Shown in pieces: positions 1 through 8,094 of a stretch of 64,000 nucleotides of DNA. This stretch comes from Acidobacteriota bacterium (lineage in GTDB: Bacteria > Acidobacteriota > Holophagae > Acanthopleuribacterales > Acanthopleuribacteraceae). The position numbers and the translations under genes are program-made. The first letter of the stretch is position 1; each line of letters starts with the position of its first letter. The stretch spans positions 44,620 to 108,619 of the forward strand of contig JASJCB010000003.1 of NCBI GenBank assembly GCA_030066195.1. Direction: 5' to 3'. The notes beneath the pieces were generated by a model. The model worked only from the letters and a program-made list of their open reading frames with translations. It searched no databases and was not told where the DNA came from.

Positions 1-2
1 GC

Positions 3-1937
3 GATCTGGTGGAGCGTCTGTATCGTGCCAGGTCCCATGTATTTGACGACGGTCTGGTTGAAAACCTGATCAACTACCAGGCGCTCGCCCTGCACCCGTT
101 TTCCAGCCAGGTGTCTCGGGAAAGCTCCGAACGCTTTTCACGAACTCTCGGCGCCTCCGGTCAAAGAGTCTTTGGCCGTTTACCTCAGGTGAGCTTTCAG
201 ACTACCCCTATTCCCGTCCTGTTTTTTGTCGATATGTACCGATCCGCGGAAGAAATTTACCGCATCAGTGACTACTTTGCCGCCTATGAGCGGGAGAGCC
301 GCGACTCTCGCGCTTTATTCCATATCGACAGACAGATCGCCGAATTTCCTGAAATCCTGAGTTTGTACCGCGAGGCTACCGTATTCTGCGGCAATCCAGG
401 CTGTAGTACCAACCTGAAAGGCCTTCCCCGTTCGGTTCGTTTTTGCCCGGGCTGCAATCAGGCCATTCTCAATTTTTGTGGCAATAAAGATTGTCACGCC
501 GTCAACGTGGCCGAATTGATCGATCACGAGCGGGCCGCGCGTCGCGCCGCCGGCTTGAAAGACAGTATTCCCCATACATGCCCCGCCTGTTCCAAAAAAT
601 TACTGAACTACTGGTGGCAATGTCCCCACCACGGTGAACCCAATCCTATCGACAAGGTGTCTTGTAAAAAGTGCCTTGAGGAATACCATCAGGGCATACG
701 CCCGCTCAAAGAGATCACCAGCCGGCCCGATCACCGTTATCAACTGTGCCACGGTTGCCTAACCCTGGAAAAAGACCCACGCTTCTGTGTGCAGATTCCT
801 CCCGAATTGGCTCCCTTTTACCGCAACGGTGTCAATGGTCATGAAACACGAGTGTTTTTGGGTCTCCTGCAAAAATACAACATACAACGAGATCGGTTGA
901 AACTGGCGTCTTATCTCTGCACCAATGCGTGGTGTGAACATTTCCTTTTTCCAACCTGTCCTATCGATCATAACAGTAGACAGCATCGGCATCACCTCTA
1001 CAAAACCTCCGAGGGCCGGTTCTGCTGTACCCGCCATCCGGAAATCCGTTTTCATTCCTGTTACCAATGCGGCTACCCCGTTGAGGCTGAAAAGTATGAG
1101 CAGAGTTGCCCGCGCTGTATGGCGGAGCTGATGCATTGCCATTACTGTAGTGATATTTATGGCCGGCTTTACCCGCCGCTGGGTGGTAAAAAACCGGCGC
1201 GTTGCCCCCATTGCACTAACTTGATGACCATGAAACTGGATCCCAGCCTGCACACGGTGGAAGACGGCCTGAACCAGGCGGGCTTCTGTCCCAATATTTA
1301 CGGTTGTGAAGCGGGCGCCCACCCCTGGGATACTGCCTGCGAGCATGTGGATGAACTGTGCGCCGTGTGCCCGCGACCCGGAGCCATGCGCCTACCACGC
1401 GAGGTTTTGGAGAAAGCCGTGGAAGACTGTCCTTTGTGTTTGTTAACGTTGTCGCCGATTCCCGCCGGGCTTCGGCGCCAACCCATGGAACCGGAATCTG
1501 TTCTCAGCCGGTTCTCCCAGCGACCCTACGACAAACGCGGCTGTCGTATTTGCGGTTGTAAACCCGATCTGTTATTGGATTGGATCAGCCGCGACGAGAA
1601 ATCCGCGGAAGCAGAAGACAAGAAAACCGCACCGTCTGAATACCAACTTCCCTCCATCCATTTCAAGCATGCCCTGGCAGTGCTTCGCGCTTTCAGGACT
1701 GTTCGGGACCCCGCGACAACCTATCGCATGGTGGCCGGCCATCTTCACGAAATGTCGCATAAGGGATCGCCCATGACCTCATGGGAAAGTCTTCTGTCTA
1801 TTTTTCCCGAGTCAAGCAAGCTGCAACAAGTGGTTCATATTCGTATTCAGACGCTTTTGGATGAACATGAGAAACACCTGACTCAATTCAGGCACTGGCA
1901 CCAGCCCGGTGAGAAACGCATCAAGACCATCTTATGA
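3..1937 (+). CDS. Cysteine-rich multi-zinc-ribbon protein, 5' end outside window
   Basis: The reading frame is open to the left edge, so the N-terminus is missing; a GTG at 9 is in frame but need not be the start. About 640 residues are visible. They are dominated by paired cysteines, as CxxC (CPGC, CPAC, CKKC, CHGC, CYQC, CPRC, CHYC, CPHC, CPLC) and as spaced C-x4-C pairs, enough for many treble-clef or zinc-ribbon modules in tandem. No transmembrane segment or catalytic motif is evident. The last ~100 residues are helical and cysteine-free. The gene is followed 39 bp later by a small membrane-protein operon on the same strand. I do not recognise the family; a metal-binding scaffold or nucleic-acid/protein interaction role is inference. 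Confidence 0.75.
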   Translation, partial: DLVERLYRARSHVFDDGLVENLINYQALALHPFSSQVSRESSERFSRTLGASGQRVFGRLPQVSFQTTPIPVLFFVDMYRSAEEIYRISDYFAAYERESRDSRALFHIDRQIAEFPEILSLYREATVFCGNPGCSTNLKGLPRSVRFCPGCNQAILNFCGNKDCHAVNVAELIDHERAARRAAGLKDSIPHTCPACSKKLLNYWWQCPHHGEPNPIDKVSCKKCLEEYHQGIRPLKEITSRPDHRYQLCHGCLTLEKDPRFCVQIPPELAPFYRNGVNGHETRVFLGLLQKYNIQRDRLKLASYLCTNAWCEHFLFPTCPIDHNSRQHRHHLYKTSEGRFCCTRHPEIRFHSCYQCGYPVEAEKYEQSCPRCMAELMHCHYCSDIYGRLYPPLGGKKPARCPHCTNLMTMKLDPSLHTVEDGLNQAGFCPNIYGCEAGAHPWDTACEHVDELCAVCPRPGAMRLPREVLEKAVEDCPLCLLTLSPIPAGLRRQPMEPESVLSRFSQRPYDKRGCRICGCKPDLLLDWISRDEKSAEAEDKKTAPSEYQLPSIHFKHALAVLRAFRTVRDPATTYRMVAGHLHEMSHKGSPMTSWESLLSIFPESSKLQQVVHIRIQTLLDEHEKHLTQFRHWHQPGEKRIKTIL

Positions 1938-1976
1938 GCAAACGGAACCCTTGACTATGTGTTTGGAGGTAAATCG

Positions 1977-2372
1977 ATGAGGACAACATCCCGGCTGCAA
2001 GACAAAACTTATATCGATCGGACCCCAACCATGGACAACACCAAATTCTGGGTAGTGCTCGCCCTCTTTTCCACGCTGTTTTTTTTGCGTATCAACCTGC
2101 CGCCAAATGATATTCGCGGCTTTACAAGCTATCAGGTGGAACAAACCTTCCTGGCCAGGCCTACCCAAACCTGGTTCGATAATATCAACGCCGCGATCAA
2201 TGCTATTGTGCGCTTCATCAACCAATTGATGATGAATTACCAATTATCCCAATACAATGCTCAATGGGACTACACGGACTTTATTTTGTTCAAGTACGCC
2301 GGCTCGGAAAAGTTGGATATGCGGATGATAGCGCTCCCGTTTACCTGGTGGCATCGCCTGGAGGAGGAGTGA
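1977..2372 (+). CDS. Small single-pass membrane protein, unknown
   Basis: The 131-residue product has one hydrophobic segment at about residues 24-41 (FWVVLALFSTLFFL) and then a polar C-terminal part rich in Asn and Gln. The start is chosen because GGAGG lies 7 bases before this ATG; an internal ATG at 2031, just before the membrane segment, is an alternative. The stop codon abuts the start of the next gene (2373), so the two are probably translationally coupled. No known domain is recognised. Confidence 0.55.
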   Translation: MRTTSRLQDKTYIDRTPTMDNTKFWVVLALFSTLFFLRINLPPNDIRGFTSYQVEQTFLARPTQTWFDNINAAINAIVRFINQLMMNYQLSQYNAQWDYTDFILFKYAGSEKLDMRMIALPFTWWHRLEEE

Positions 2373-2888
2373 ATGCGGAGCGAATCTCGGATGGCGTCCA
2401 GCGATGTCCGCTATCACCCCCCTTTGTTTTCACCCATGTCCTTTCTCGGAGGTTTTCTTGCGGGCATGATCTGCATGGGGCTTTTGATCATGGTGATTGG
2501 GAAAGTCAGTGGCTCGGGTTCACGTGAATCCCCCTCAGAGGACCGTTCGCAAGCGGCAAGTATAGAGAACTGGAGTATTCCCCTCATCGCGCAAAAATAC
2601 AAGAATCATGCCCTAGCGGGGATTTGGCAGAACGTTGACAAGAAATACCGGGTCACGATCAGCTTTCACCCGAATGGGGGCGGCAATTGGGGTGGATACC
2701 CTTGCCGGTGGAGGGAAGTAGAGGACAAATTAATCACGGTTGAAATCAATCGGTCCAATAAACGGTGGTCAAGGGCCGATATCCTGTTAACCCAAAAAGA
2801 TGGCAATTGGATCGCCAGGGTTACCGAAGGTGGTGGTTTCTTCGAGCTCACGAAGATTAGCGGAGATACTTCCGGGACCAAGGAGTAA
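2373..2888 (+). CDS. Membrane-anchored protein with extracytoplasmic beta-rich domain, unknown
   Basis: The 171-residue product has an N-terminal cytoplasmic stretch, one transmembrane segment near residues 24-43 (SFLGGFLAGMICMGLLIMVIG region) and a C-terminal domain of about 100 residues. That domain alternates hydrophobic and polar residues and contains LAGIWQN and FHPNGGGNW, resembling small lipocalin-like ligand-binding folds; this resemblance is only impressionistic. The start directly follows the upstream stop and has a strong GAGGAGGAG ribosome site. It is the third gene of the four-gene forward run. Confidence 0.6.
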   Translation: MRSESRMASSDVRYHPPLFSPMSFLGGFLAGMICMGLLIMVIGKVSGSGSRESPSEDRSQAASIENWSIPLIAQKYKNHALAGIWQNVDKKYRVTISFHPNGGGNWGGYPCRWREVEDKLITVEINRSNKRWSRADILLTQKDGNWIARVTEGGGFFELTKISGDTSGTKE

Positions 2889-2892
2889 TGAT

Positions 2893-3084
2893 ATGACCTA
2901 CATCGCCCTCGGTATTCTCTTTCTTGTATTGCTGGTTATTTTGTCCCTGTTCAAGAAGATGGTCAAAATGGCGCTCAAAGCCGGCTTCGGCGCCCTGTTC
3001 TGCGGTGTCGCCGGCTATTTGATCGCCGGCTTGATGGGTCTGGCCGTGGGCGCTGCCTTGGGTTTGCTATTCGCCTTTGCCTGA
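2893..3084 (+). CDS. Very small two-helix membrane protein, unknown
   Basis: The 63-residue product is almost wholly hydrophobic: one helix at residues 3-18, a short lysine-containing turn (KKMVKMALK) and a glycine-rich second helix at residues 30-62. The start is supported by AGGAG seven bases upstream; that AGGAG belongs to the end of the preceding gene, so the two are coupled. Its 3' end overlaps the end of the convergent gene 3067-4554 by 18 bases. The size and glycine-rich helices recall small membrane-pore or accessory proteins, but no family is recognised. Confidence 0.55.
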   Translation: MTYIALGILFLVLLVILSLFKKMVKMALKAGFGALFCGVAGYLIAGLMGLAVGAALGLLFAFA

Positions 3085-4554
3085 TTCTTGAGTGGGATCG
3101 GTCTCTGTTAAACCCTCCAGGCAACAGTGGCAATCCCCGGGTTCTTCCACTTCCGGCAATAAATTAACCATATTGGATAGGGAGCCGGGGTCATTGACAA
3201 ATGCGTCCCAGGCGCTTGAGGTTTCCGCACTTACATTGGGGTTCAAGGTCAACTCGCCAATATTCAAAGGTGCATAGATCGCCATTTTTTTGTCTTTGAA
3301 CCAAACTTTGGTGTGCAAAAAAGGAATTTGACTCAAAATGACCTTGATACAAGCAACATCATCTTCCAAATCTAAAGAGAAAGCCACCCTGGTCCGTGCG
3401 CTCAAGATACTATCCAGGACTTCTACTAAGTCTCGAATAATTGGAACTTTCTCAACCTTTTCAATCCACCCGATAAGATCGACGCCCAAACCTTCTGCAA
3501 GGCCGAGGAAGAACTCTTTCAGGTTGACAGTCAATAATCCATCGAAGGCCAATTGCCCTGTCAGGAAATCGGCATCAAATACCAGCTCTTTGAATTCAAC
3601 TCCCAAGGCTTTTCGTTTCCAAACCCTGACCTCCTGCCCCTCTAATTGAAGGCGTGTACCCTCCCAATGAAAATTGAGATTGCTTTCTTCATGACCCACC
3701 TTAAAGCCTGCATCCACTAAATCAAACTGTGGTTTCGGCGTGTCGAGCCGCATACTTGCGGTGCCTGACATTTCCAACTTGGACATAAAGATGGCTTGAT
3801 CCTTCACCCAATCCGGTAACGGGAGTTTTTGCAGAAACGCAAACGGCTCTACTTCCAGCCTTTTGGATAACCCCAGCTTTTTGACCTCCAATAAGGAAAA
3901 GTCATTCACGTGGAACGAGGTGATGCCGCTCTTACTGAAGAAGAGAGGGAAACCTCCCGTCATTTCAGCATCTGACACCCTTATGGTGTGATCATCAAAA
4001 AACACCTTGCCTGATATGATCACGGTTTGATCTCTGCCCAATTTGAGTATTGTCGGTTCACCCATAGATTCAGCGGACAGAGGATTAAAGCCATGGATAT
4101 TCAAGGGAATAGATTGAGGAAAAAATTCGGACGAGTCGAATGCGGCCGGGTGTTCAAACGATTTGCAATCACCCTCAAGATCTTGTCCCATCCCTCGCAG
4201 CCTCACTTGTTTCAAGCGCAAATCTTTGCGCGAAAGGGTATAGCGGAAAAAGGCCTCCTGCTTTTCGTAATCCGAGATTAAGGGCTCCCAACCCCCGTGC
4301 TTCAGAGCTTCGATACGGGCCATGGCTTTTTTCCCAAGCTTGTGTTGAACAAATATGCTCTCTTCCTGAAACCGAGCCCATGCGCCAAACGCCGCATAAG
4401 GTTTCAGGTCTTCCAAGCGCTGGTGACCATACAACCACCAACCCGTTCCACACGTTAAAAAGACAAGAAAAGCAACAATGGCAACCCATTGCCACGATCT
4501 GATGTCATCCAAAAAAGAGGGCGGAGGCGGAGGCGGAACCCGTCTTTTTTTCAT
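3067..4554 (-). CDS. Single-pass membrane protein with large extracytoplasmic domain, unknown
   Basis: The 495-residue product starts with a basic, polyproline N-terminus (KKRR followed by six prolines), then one transmembrane helix at about residues 23-42, then ~450 residues predicted outside the cytoplasm. The large domain has alternating beta-like strands and a late DCHCC cysteine cluster near the C-terminus. It lies 12 bp downstream of the AAA+ gene at 4567-5562 on the same strand, so the two form an operon. It converges on and slightly overlaps the forward run ending at 3084. No enzyme motif is seen. Sensing or envelope structure is inference. Confidence 0.6.
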   Translation of the reverse strand: MKKRRVPPPPPPSFLDDIRSWQWVAIVAFLVFLTCGTGWWLYGHQRLEDLKPYAAFGAWARFQEESIFVQHKLGKKAMARIEALKHGGWEPLISDYEKQEAFFRYTLSRKDLRLKQVRLRGMGQDLEGDCKSFEHPAAFDSSEFFPQSIPLNIHGFNPLSAESMGEPTILKLGRDQTVIISGKVFFDDHTIRVSDAEMTGGFPLFFSKSGITSFHVNDFSLLEVKKLGLSKRLEVEPFAFLQKLPLPDWVKDQAIFMSKLEMSGTASMRLDTPKPQFDLVDAGFKVGHEESNLNFHWEGTRLQLEGQEVRVWKRKALGVEFKELVFDADFLTGQLAFDGLLTVNLKEFFLGLAEGLGVDLIGWIEKVEKVPIIRDLVEVLDSILSARTRVAFSLDLEDDVACIKVILSQIPFLHTKVWFKDKKMAIYAPLNIGELTLNPNVSAETSSAWDAFVNDPGSLSNMVNLLPEVEEPGDCHCCLEGLTETDPTQESGKGE

Positions 4555-4566
4555 CGGCGTCCTCTC

Positions 4567-5562
4567 CTAAGCCTTGGGCTGCCGCCACCCGTTTTGTCTG
4601 ATCCGCTTATATATGGTGGTTCGTGACAGGGTGGTGATACGACTGGTTAAACTGATATTCCAACGCGTTGAATAAAGAACTTTTCGCAATTGTTCATCGG
4701 TATCTACCGAGTGGGTCTCGAATTTATATTCCTCGTCGAATAAAACCGCGGAAGCCTGCTCTAGGGTGATAGGTTTTCGATCACCATCACAAAACAAAGC
4801 GATATTTTCGACAGCAGACCGCAAATCACGAACGTTTCCATTCCAGTTCATCGATGTAAAAAGATTATGGACATCATTGTGGAAAAACCACCTGTGATCT
4901 TCTTCGGAGCGATCACGTTGGTTTTGAAAATCTTCAAGGAATTTGCCCGCGAGATCGCGAAGATCTTCAGGACGTTCACGAAGAGGAGGAATCGTCAGTC
5001 GCCATCTTCTCAGTCGGTAATAAAGATCTCTTAGAAACAGGCCTTGCTTCATAAGGGCGTCCAAATTTTTATTGGAGGTCGCAATAATACGAACATCGAC
5101 AACGATCGGGGTTCCCGGCTCCCCCAGACGGGTAAAAGTGCCGTCATCCAGAAAACGGAGCAACTTGCCCTGCATCGCGGGACTGAGCAAATCGATGTCG
5201 TTGAGAACCAAAGTTCCACCGTTGGTTTCCGCCAAGAGACCTTTTTGAAAAGTCAAAGAACTTGTATAGGCATCCTTTGAATGCCCAAATAATGCGGACT
5301 CAAGCATAGCCGGGCTCCATTCACCACACCCGTAATCCATAAACCGGTGACCCTTTCGGTCAGATATCTCATGAAGCTCTCCGGCCAGGTGAGTTTTTCC
5401 AGTTCCCGTTTCACCTTGTATCAGAACAGGACCTTCCTCTTTGGCAATCAGCTTTGCCCGACGCATCAAACTCCTCATTGCTCGGGATCTGATCAAAAAC
5501 TCCGGGTTTGCTTGAGAATTATTCAGATGGTCATGGTTCAGACGTTCTCTCTTTCGGGGCAT
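4567..5562 (-). CDS. NtrC-like AAA+ transcriptional regulator with altered sigma-54 loop
   Basis: The 331-residue protein has no receiver or GAF domain. It consists of a short N-terminus, an AAA+ module and a Fis-like C-terminal helix-turn-helix (LSRTTIYKRIRQNGW). Walker A is GETGTGKT at residues 50-57, and the arginine-containing LRDLYYRLRRW and PPLRERPEDL segments typical of bacterial enhancer-binding proteins are intact. Two signature elements diverge: the GAFTGA loop that contacts sigma-54 reads DAYTSS (97-102), and the Walker B end reads LVLND (118-122) instead of FLDE. The protein may therefore not activate sigma-54 RNA polymerase in the usual way. The ATG at 5562 has AAGGAG eight bases upstream. 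It is co-transcribed with the membrane protein 3067-4554. Confidence 0.85.
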   Translation of the reverse strand: MPRKRERLNHDHLNNSQANPEFLIRSRAMRSLMRRAKLIAKEEGPVLIQGETGTGKTHLAGELHEISDRKGHRFMDYGCGEWSPAMLESALFGHSKDAYTSSLTFQKGLLAETNGGTLVLNDIDLLSPAMQGKLLRFLDDGTFTRLGEPGTPIVVDVRIIATSNKNLDALMKQGLFLRDLYYRLRRWRLTIPPLRERPEDLRDLAGKFLEDFQNQRDRSEEDHRWFFHNDVHNLFTSMNWNGNVRDLRSAVENIALFCDGDRKPITLEQASAVLFDEEYKFETHSVDTDEQLRKVLYSTRWNISLTSRITTLSRTTIYKRIRQNGWRQPKA

Positions 5563-6528
5563 AATCCGACTCCTTAAAAGATACAACACGAGCGATTTGT
5601 TTTCACACTAGGGTGCACGATGCGTGCCGTTACTGAGAATATTGTCTTTAGGGCGGATGATCCTTGTTTCACTGTACAGGGCCGATGTTCATTTGAACAA
5701 TGAGCAATATTTTTCGATGCATCCTTAGAACGTACAAATGATAGAGGGCCGCCCTCACATAAACGTGCGGAAAAAAGTAGGCAAAAAGATCACGAAATTT
5801 CACAGGTGACCATTTTTATGTCGATATGCTGAGCCGTTAATATGTGGAGGTTCTCCTTAGTGGCTGCGGCTAATGAGTATGAGGCCCGTCCTTATTGAAA
5901 AAGAACTCGGTTGCAGTGGAGAGAAATGCTTCCCTTCTCAAGGACAGTCCCTACCATTTTCCCATTTGAGAGAAACCTTGTCTAATTCATGAGAGCCGAC
6001 AGTCGCGGTATCAACTGCGTGTGATAAAGGGCCCCTGCTAACAGGAAAGCCTCTTGGCGGCGTTTGGCTCCTGAAGGTCCGCTATACCGGAGAAACTTGC
6101 GGGTTATTTAAATTTTCACTGTCCCGGACATTCTTTTGAAGGCCGTGAGGCCTTTGTTTATGGGGCTTTCGTGGGGTCGGCCGTGTAAACTCTTAGAAAC
6201 ATGCGGGTAGAATATGTAACAGGTGCAAGTAAGCTATTGCCGGCCGGCTCAGCATTTGGTAGATTTAACTAGCTTGCCGACAACCAATTAGCGATATTTC
6301 GCCAATAGGAGGCGGCATCCGCCCATATCGGGCATCTTTTTCCGAATTTTTAGACTTGCCGTTGGGCACGGTGAACCTTCGGCGTGCGCTGGTAAGGGAA
6401 CTTCTCAGCGGTCCCGAATAAATCACCACCCGGCGCATATTTTGTAAAAAAAACCCGGGTGCGCTTTAATATTCGGAATAAAGTGACGATAGGGTAGTGT
6501 GGCCGAAGCTGGAAGTGGAGGTTTTCCA
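5563..6528. other. Long intergenic region without a supported gene
   Basis: This ~0.97 kb gap separates the divergent AAA+ gene and the HU-type gene. No open frame of credible length or codon use is present, and I found no tRNA, tmRNA, SRP or RNase P core motif. One compact hairpin, AAGGCC-gtga-GGCCTT at 6139-6154 followed by TGTTTA, looks like a weak intrinsic terminator on the plus strand and could end an unannotated small transcript. Promoters for both flanking genes presumably lie here but none is convincing by eye. Confidence 0.5.
6139..6160 (+). terminator. Possible intrinsic terminator in a gene-free region
   Basis: A perfect 6 bp stem (AAGGCC/GGCCTT) with a four-base loop is followed by a short T-rich tract. 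There is no annotated gene directly upstream, so it is either fortuitous or ends a small RNA. Confidence 0.3.
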
Positions 6529-6798
6529 ATGATTAAAATAGACATCGCCGAACAGATTGCAGAACGGGTGGAGATCCCTAGAGTCACCGCCCTGCAAGCA
6601 GTCGATGTCATTTTGGACGAAATGAAGAATTCACTTGTCCGGGGAGAACGCATCGAAATTAGAGGATTCGGTGTCTTCCAGAAGAAACTTCGCAAGAAGA
6701 GCGTCGGACGGGATATTCAACGAGCCAAGACGATCGAGATTCCGGAAACGAACACCATCAAGTTCAAGCCCGGCATCGACATGCGTGTCATCGACTAA
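6529..6798 (+). CDS. HU/IHF-family DNA-binding protein
   Basis: The 89-residue product has the length and pattern of HU/IHF nucleoid proteins: an N-terminal helical dimerisation part (MIKIDIAEQIAERVEI), the conserved RGERIEIRGFGVFQ beta region and a C-terminal FKPG motif. The arm region is short on the usual RNPxTG consensus (SVGRDIQRAKTIEIPE), so the DNA-intercalating proline context is atypical. It would bend or package DNA in the nucleoid. The start is set at the ATG preceded by GTGGAGG. An upstream in-frame extension is possible but lacks a ribosome site. A perfect 8 bp hairpin follows the stop codon. Confidence 0.88.
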   Translation: MIKIDIAEQIAERVEIPRVTALQAVDVILDEMKNSLVRGERIEIRGFGVFQKKLRKKSVGRDIQRAKTIEIPETNTIKFKPGIDMRVID

Positions 6799-6814
6799 CG
6801 ACAACTCATGGTAC

Positions 6815-6834
6815 CGGGAGGCGTCTGCCTCCCG
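6815..6834 (+). terminator. Hairpin after the HU-type gene
   Basis: CGGGAGGC and GCCTCCCG form a perfect 8 bp stem with a four-base loop, beginning 16 bp after the stop codon of the HU-type gene. There is no good T-tract, so it is either a weak terminator or an RNA-stabilising element. It also lies just past the end of the convergent methyltransferase gene. Confidence 0.45.
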
Positions 6835-6865
6835 CCCATCTCCAGATCTTATAAGTAAGCGCGCC

Positions 6866-7612
6866 CTATTTTACGCGAGACCGGTAGCTTGCGTTCATCA
6901 GGATATGTGCGGCGCCGGCCACATTGAGGCTTTCCACGGCGTCGCTGACCTCGATGCGAATGCTGGTCGTCAGGCATGCGGCCATGGTTTCGCTGAGGCC
7001 GCGTCCCTCATTACCCATGGTCAGGATAAAATGCTCCGGCCATTGAAAACGCCCCAGTTCCACTGCGCCTTGCATGCCCGTGCCGAGAACGGGCAACGCG
7101 GTATCCAGCCGCTCGTCCACCAGGTGTTGGGCCATATGGAACACGCTGCCCGCCGAGGCGCGAACGGCTGCATGATTATAGGGATAGACACAAGGCTTGT
7201 GCCACAAAACGCCGTCGAACCCAAACGCTGCCGCCGCACGCACCAATGCCCCGGCGTTACCGGGTTCCTGAATCTGATCCAGTAACAGGTATCGCCCGGG
7301 TTCCGGCCTGACCAGGTCCGTCATTTCCGGGGCGGGAAAGGTCGCCAAAACCGAACGGCCGCTACGCGTGGGCGAGACAGCCCGGTACAGGTCTTTGTGG
7401 ATGTGAAAACAGGGCATGTCGTACGGGACCAGCTCGGGATCCTCGGTCCAAATGGAAGCCGGTTTGAGCCCCGCGCGCAAGGCCTCATCGATCAACTTGA
7501 TCCCTTCCACCATGATCAGCGGCTCGCCGAAGCCGGGCTTCAGGGTTCGCAAACGCTTGAAGCCCGGATTCGACCGGCCCGCAACGGCGGTTACTCGTCC
7601 TCGGGAAACCAC
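6866..7612 (-). CDS. TrmH/SpoU-family RNA 2'-O-methyltransferase
   Basis: The 248-residue product matches the SpoU/TrmH family of knotted SAM-dependent RNA ribose methyltransferases. The N-terminus has the family pattern NPGFKRLRTL then MVEGIKLIDEAL (substrate-binding domain). The catalytic knot contains motif 1 LLLDQIQEPGNAGALVRAA, motif 2 MGNEGRGL and motif 3 IEVSDAVESLNVAGAAHI, where family members usually have the proline-containing IPM-x-G-x-x-ESLNV. The target (rRNA or tRNA) cannot be decided from sequence. The GTG at 7612 is used because it retains the family N-terminus; it overlaps the end of the upstream gene by 22 bases, suggesting coupling. Confidence 0.9.
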   Translation of the reverse strand: MVSRGRVTAVAGRSNPGFKRLRTLKPGFGEPLIMVEGIKLIDEALRAGLKPASIWTEDPELVPYDMPCFHIHKDLYRAVSPTRSGRSVLATFPAPEMTDLVRPEPGRYLLLDQIQEPGNAGALVRAAAAFGFDGVLWHKPCVYPYNHAAVRASAGSVFHMAQHLVDERLDTALPVLGTGMQGAVELGRFQWPEHFILTMGNEGRGLSETMAACLTTSIRIEVSDAVESLNVAGAAHILMNASYRSRVK

Positions 7613-7881
7613 TGTTGTAATTGCTGAACGATCTGCCGGGCCTGCTTGGCAGAGCTGATGTTGAACTTGCTTTGACTGCTGTAGCGGCCTTTTTGCTTAC
7701 GGTAACGTTGAACGCGAACCTTGGGATCGGTCCAACCCTCGCCCTTGCGTTCGCGGTACTTGTACATAATCGTTGCCCAAGCACCCTTGGTCAGTACGTA
7801 TTTGTCGAGTTGTTCCACGGTTAATTGGCCGTCTTCTTCCCACTCACAGGTGAGATCATCGACGGTCATCTCATGATCCAT
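7591..7881 (-). CDS. Small acidic/basic hypothetical protein upstream of RNA methyltransferase
   Basis: The 96-residue product has an acidic N-terminal third (MTVDDLTCEWEEDGQLTVEQLDKYVLTKGAWATIMYKY) and a basic C-terminal half (RERKGEGWTDPKVRVQRYRKQKGRY...). Its ATG is preceded by AAGGAG at nine bases. It overlaps the TrmH-family gene by 22 bases. No family is recognised; the layout suggests a conserved companion of the methyltransferase. Confidence 0.65.
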   Translation of the reverse strand: MDHEMTVDDLTCEWEEDGQLTVEQLDKYVLTKGAWATIMYKYRERKGEGWTDPKVRVQRYRKQKGRYSSQSKFNISSAKQARQIVQQLQQWFPEDE

Positions 7882-8094
7882 ATCCGTCTTCTCCTTAAAA
7901 CCAGTCAAACTCCCTAAGCAGCACAGAGAATAATCGATTTTCGGCCGATTGTTAATCGGAAAAACAAAAAAAAATGCTGCCGGCTGTAAATCTCTTCAGT
8001 TTCCGGCTTCGATCCTCTTATCGAGAGACAGTCCCAGCGCCCTGGGATTTAACCCTCATTGAAATCATGAGCAGAATACGCTTTCAACGCCGAA

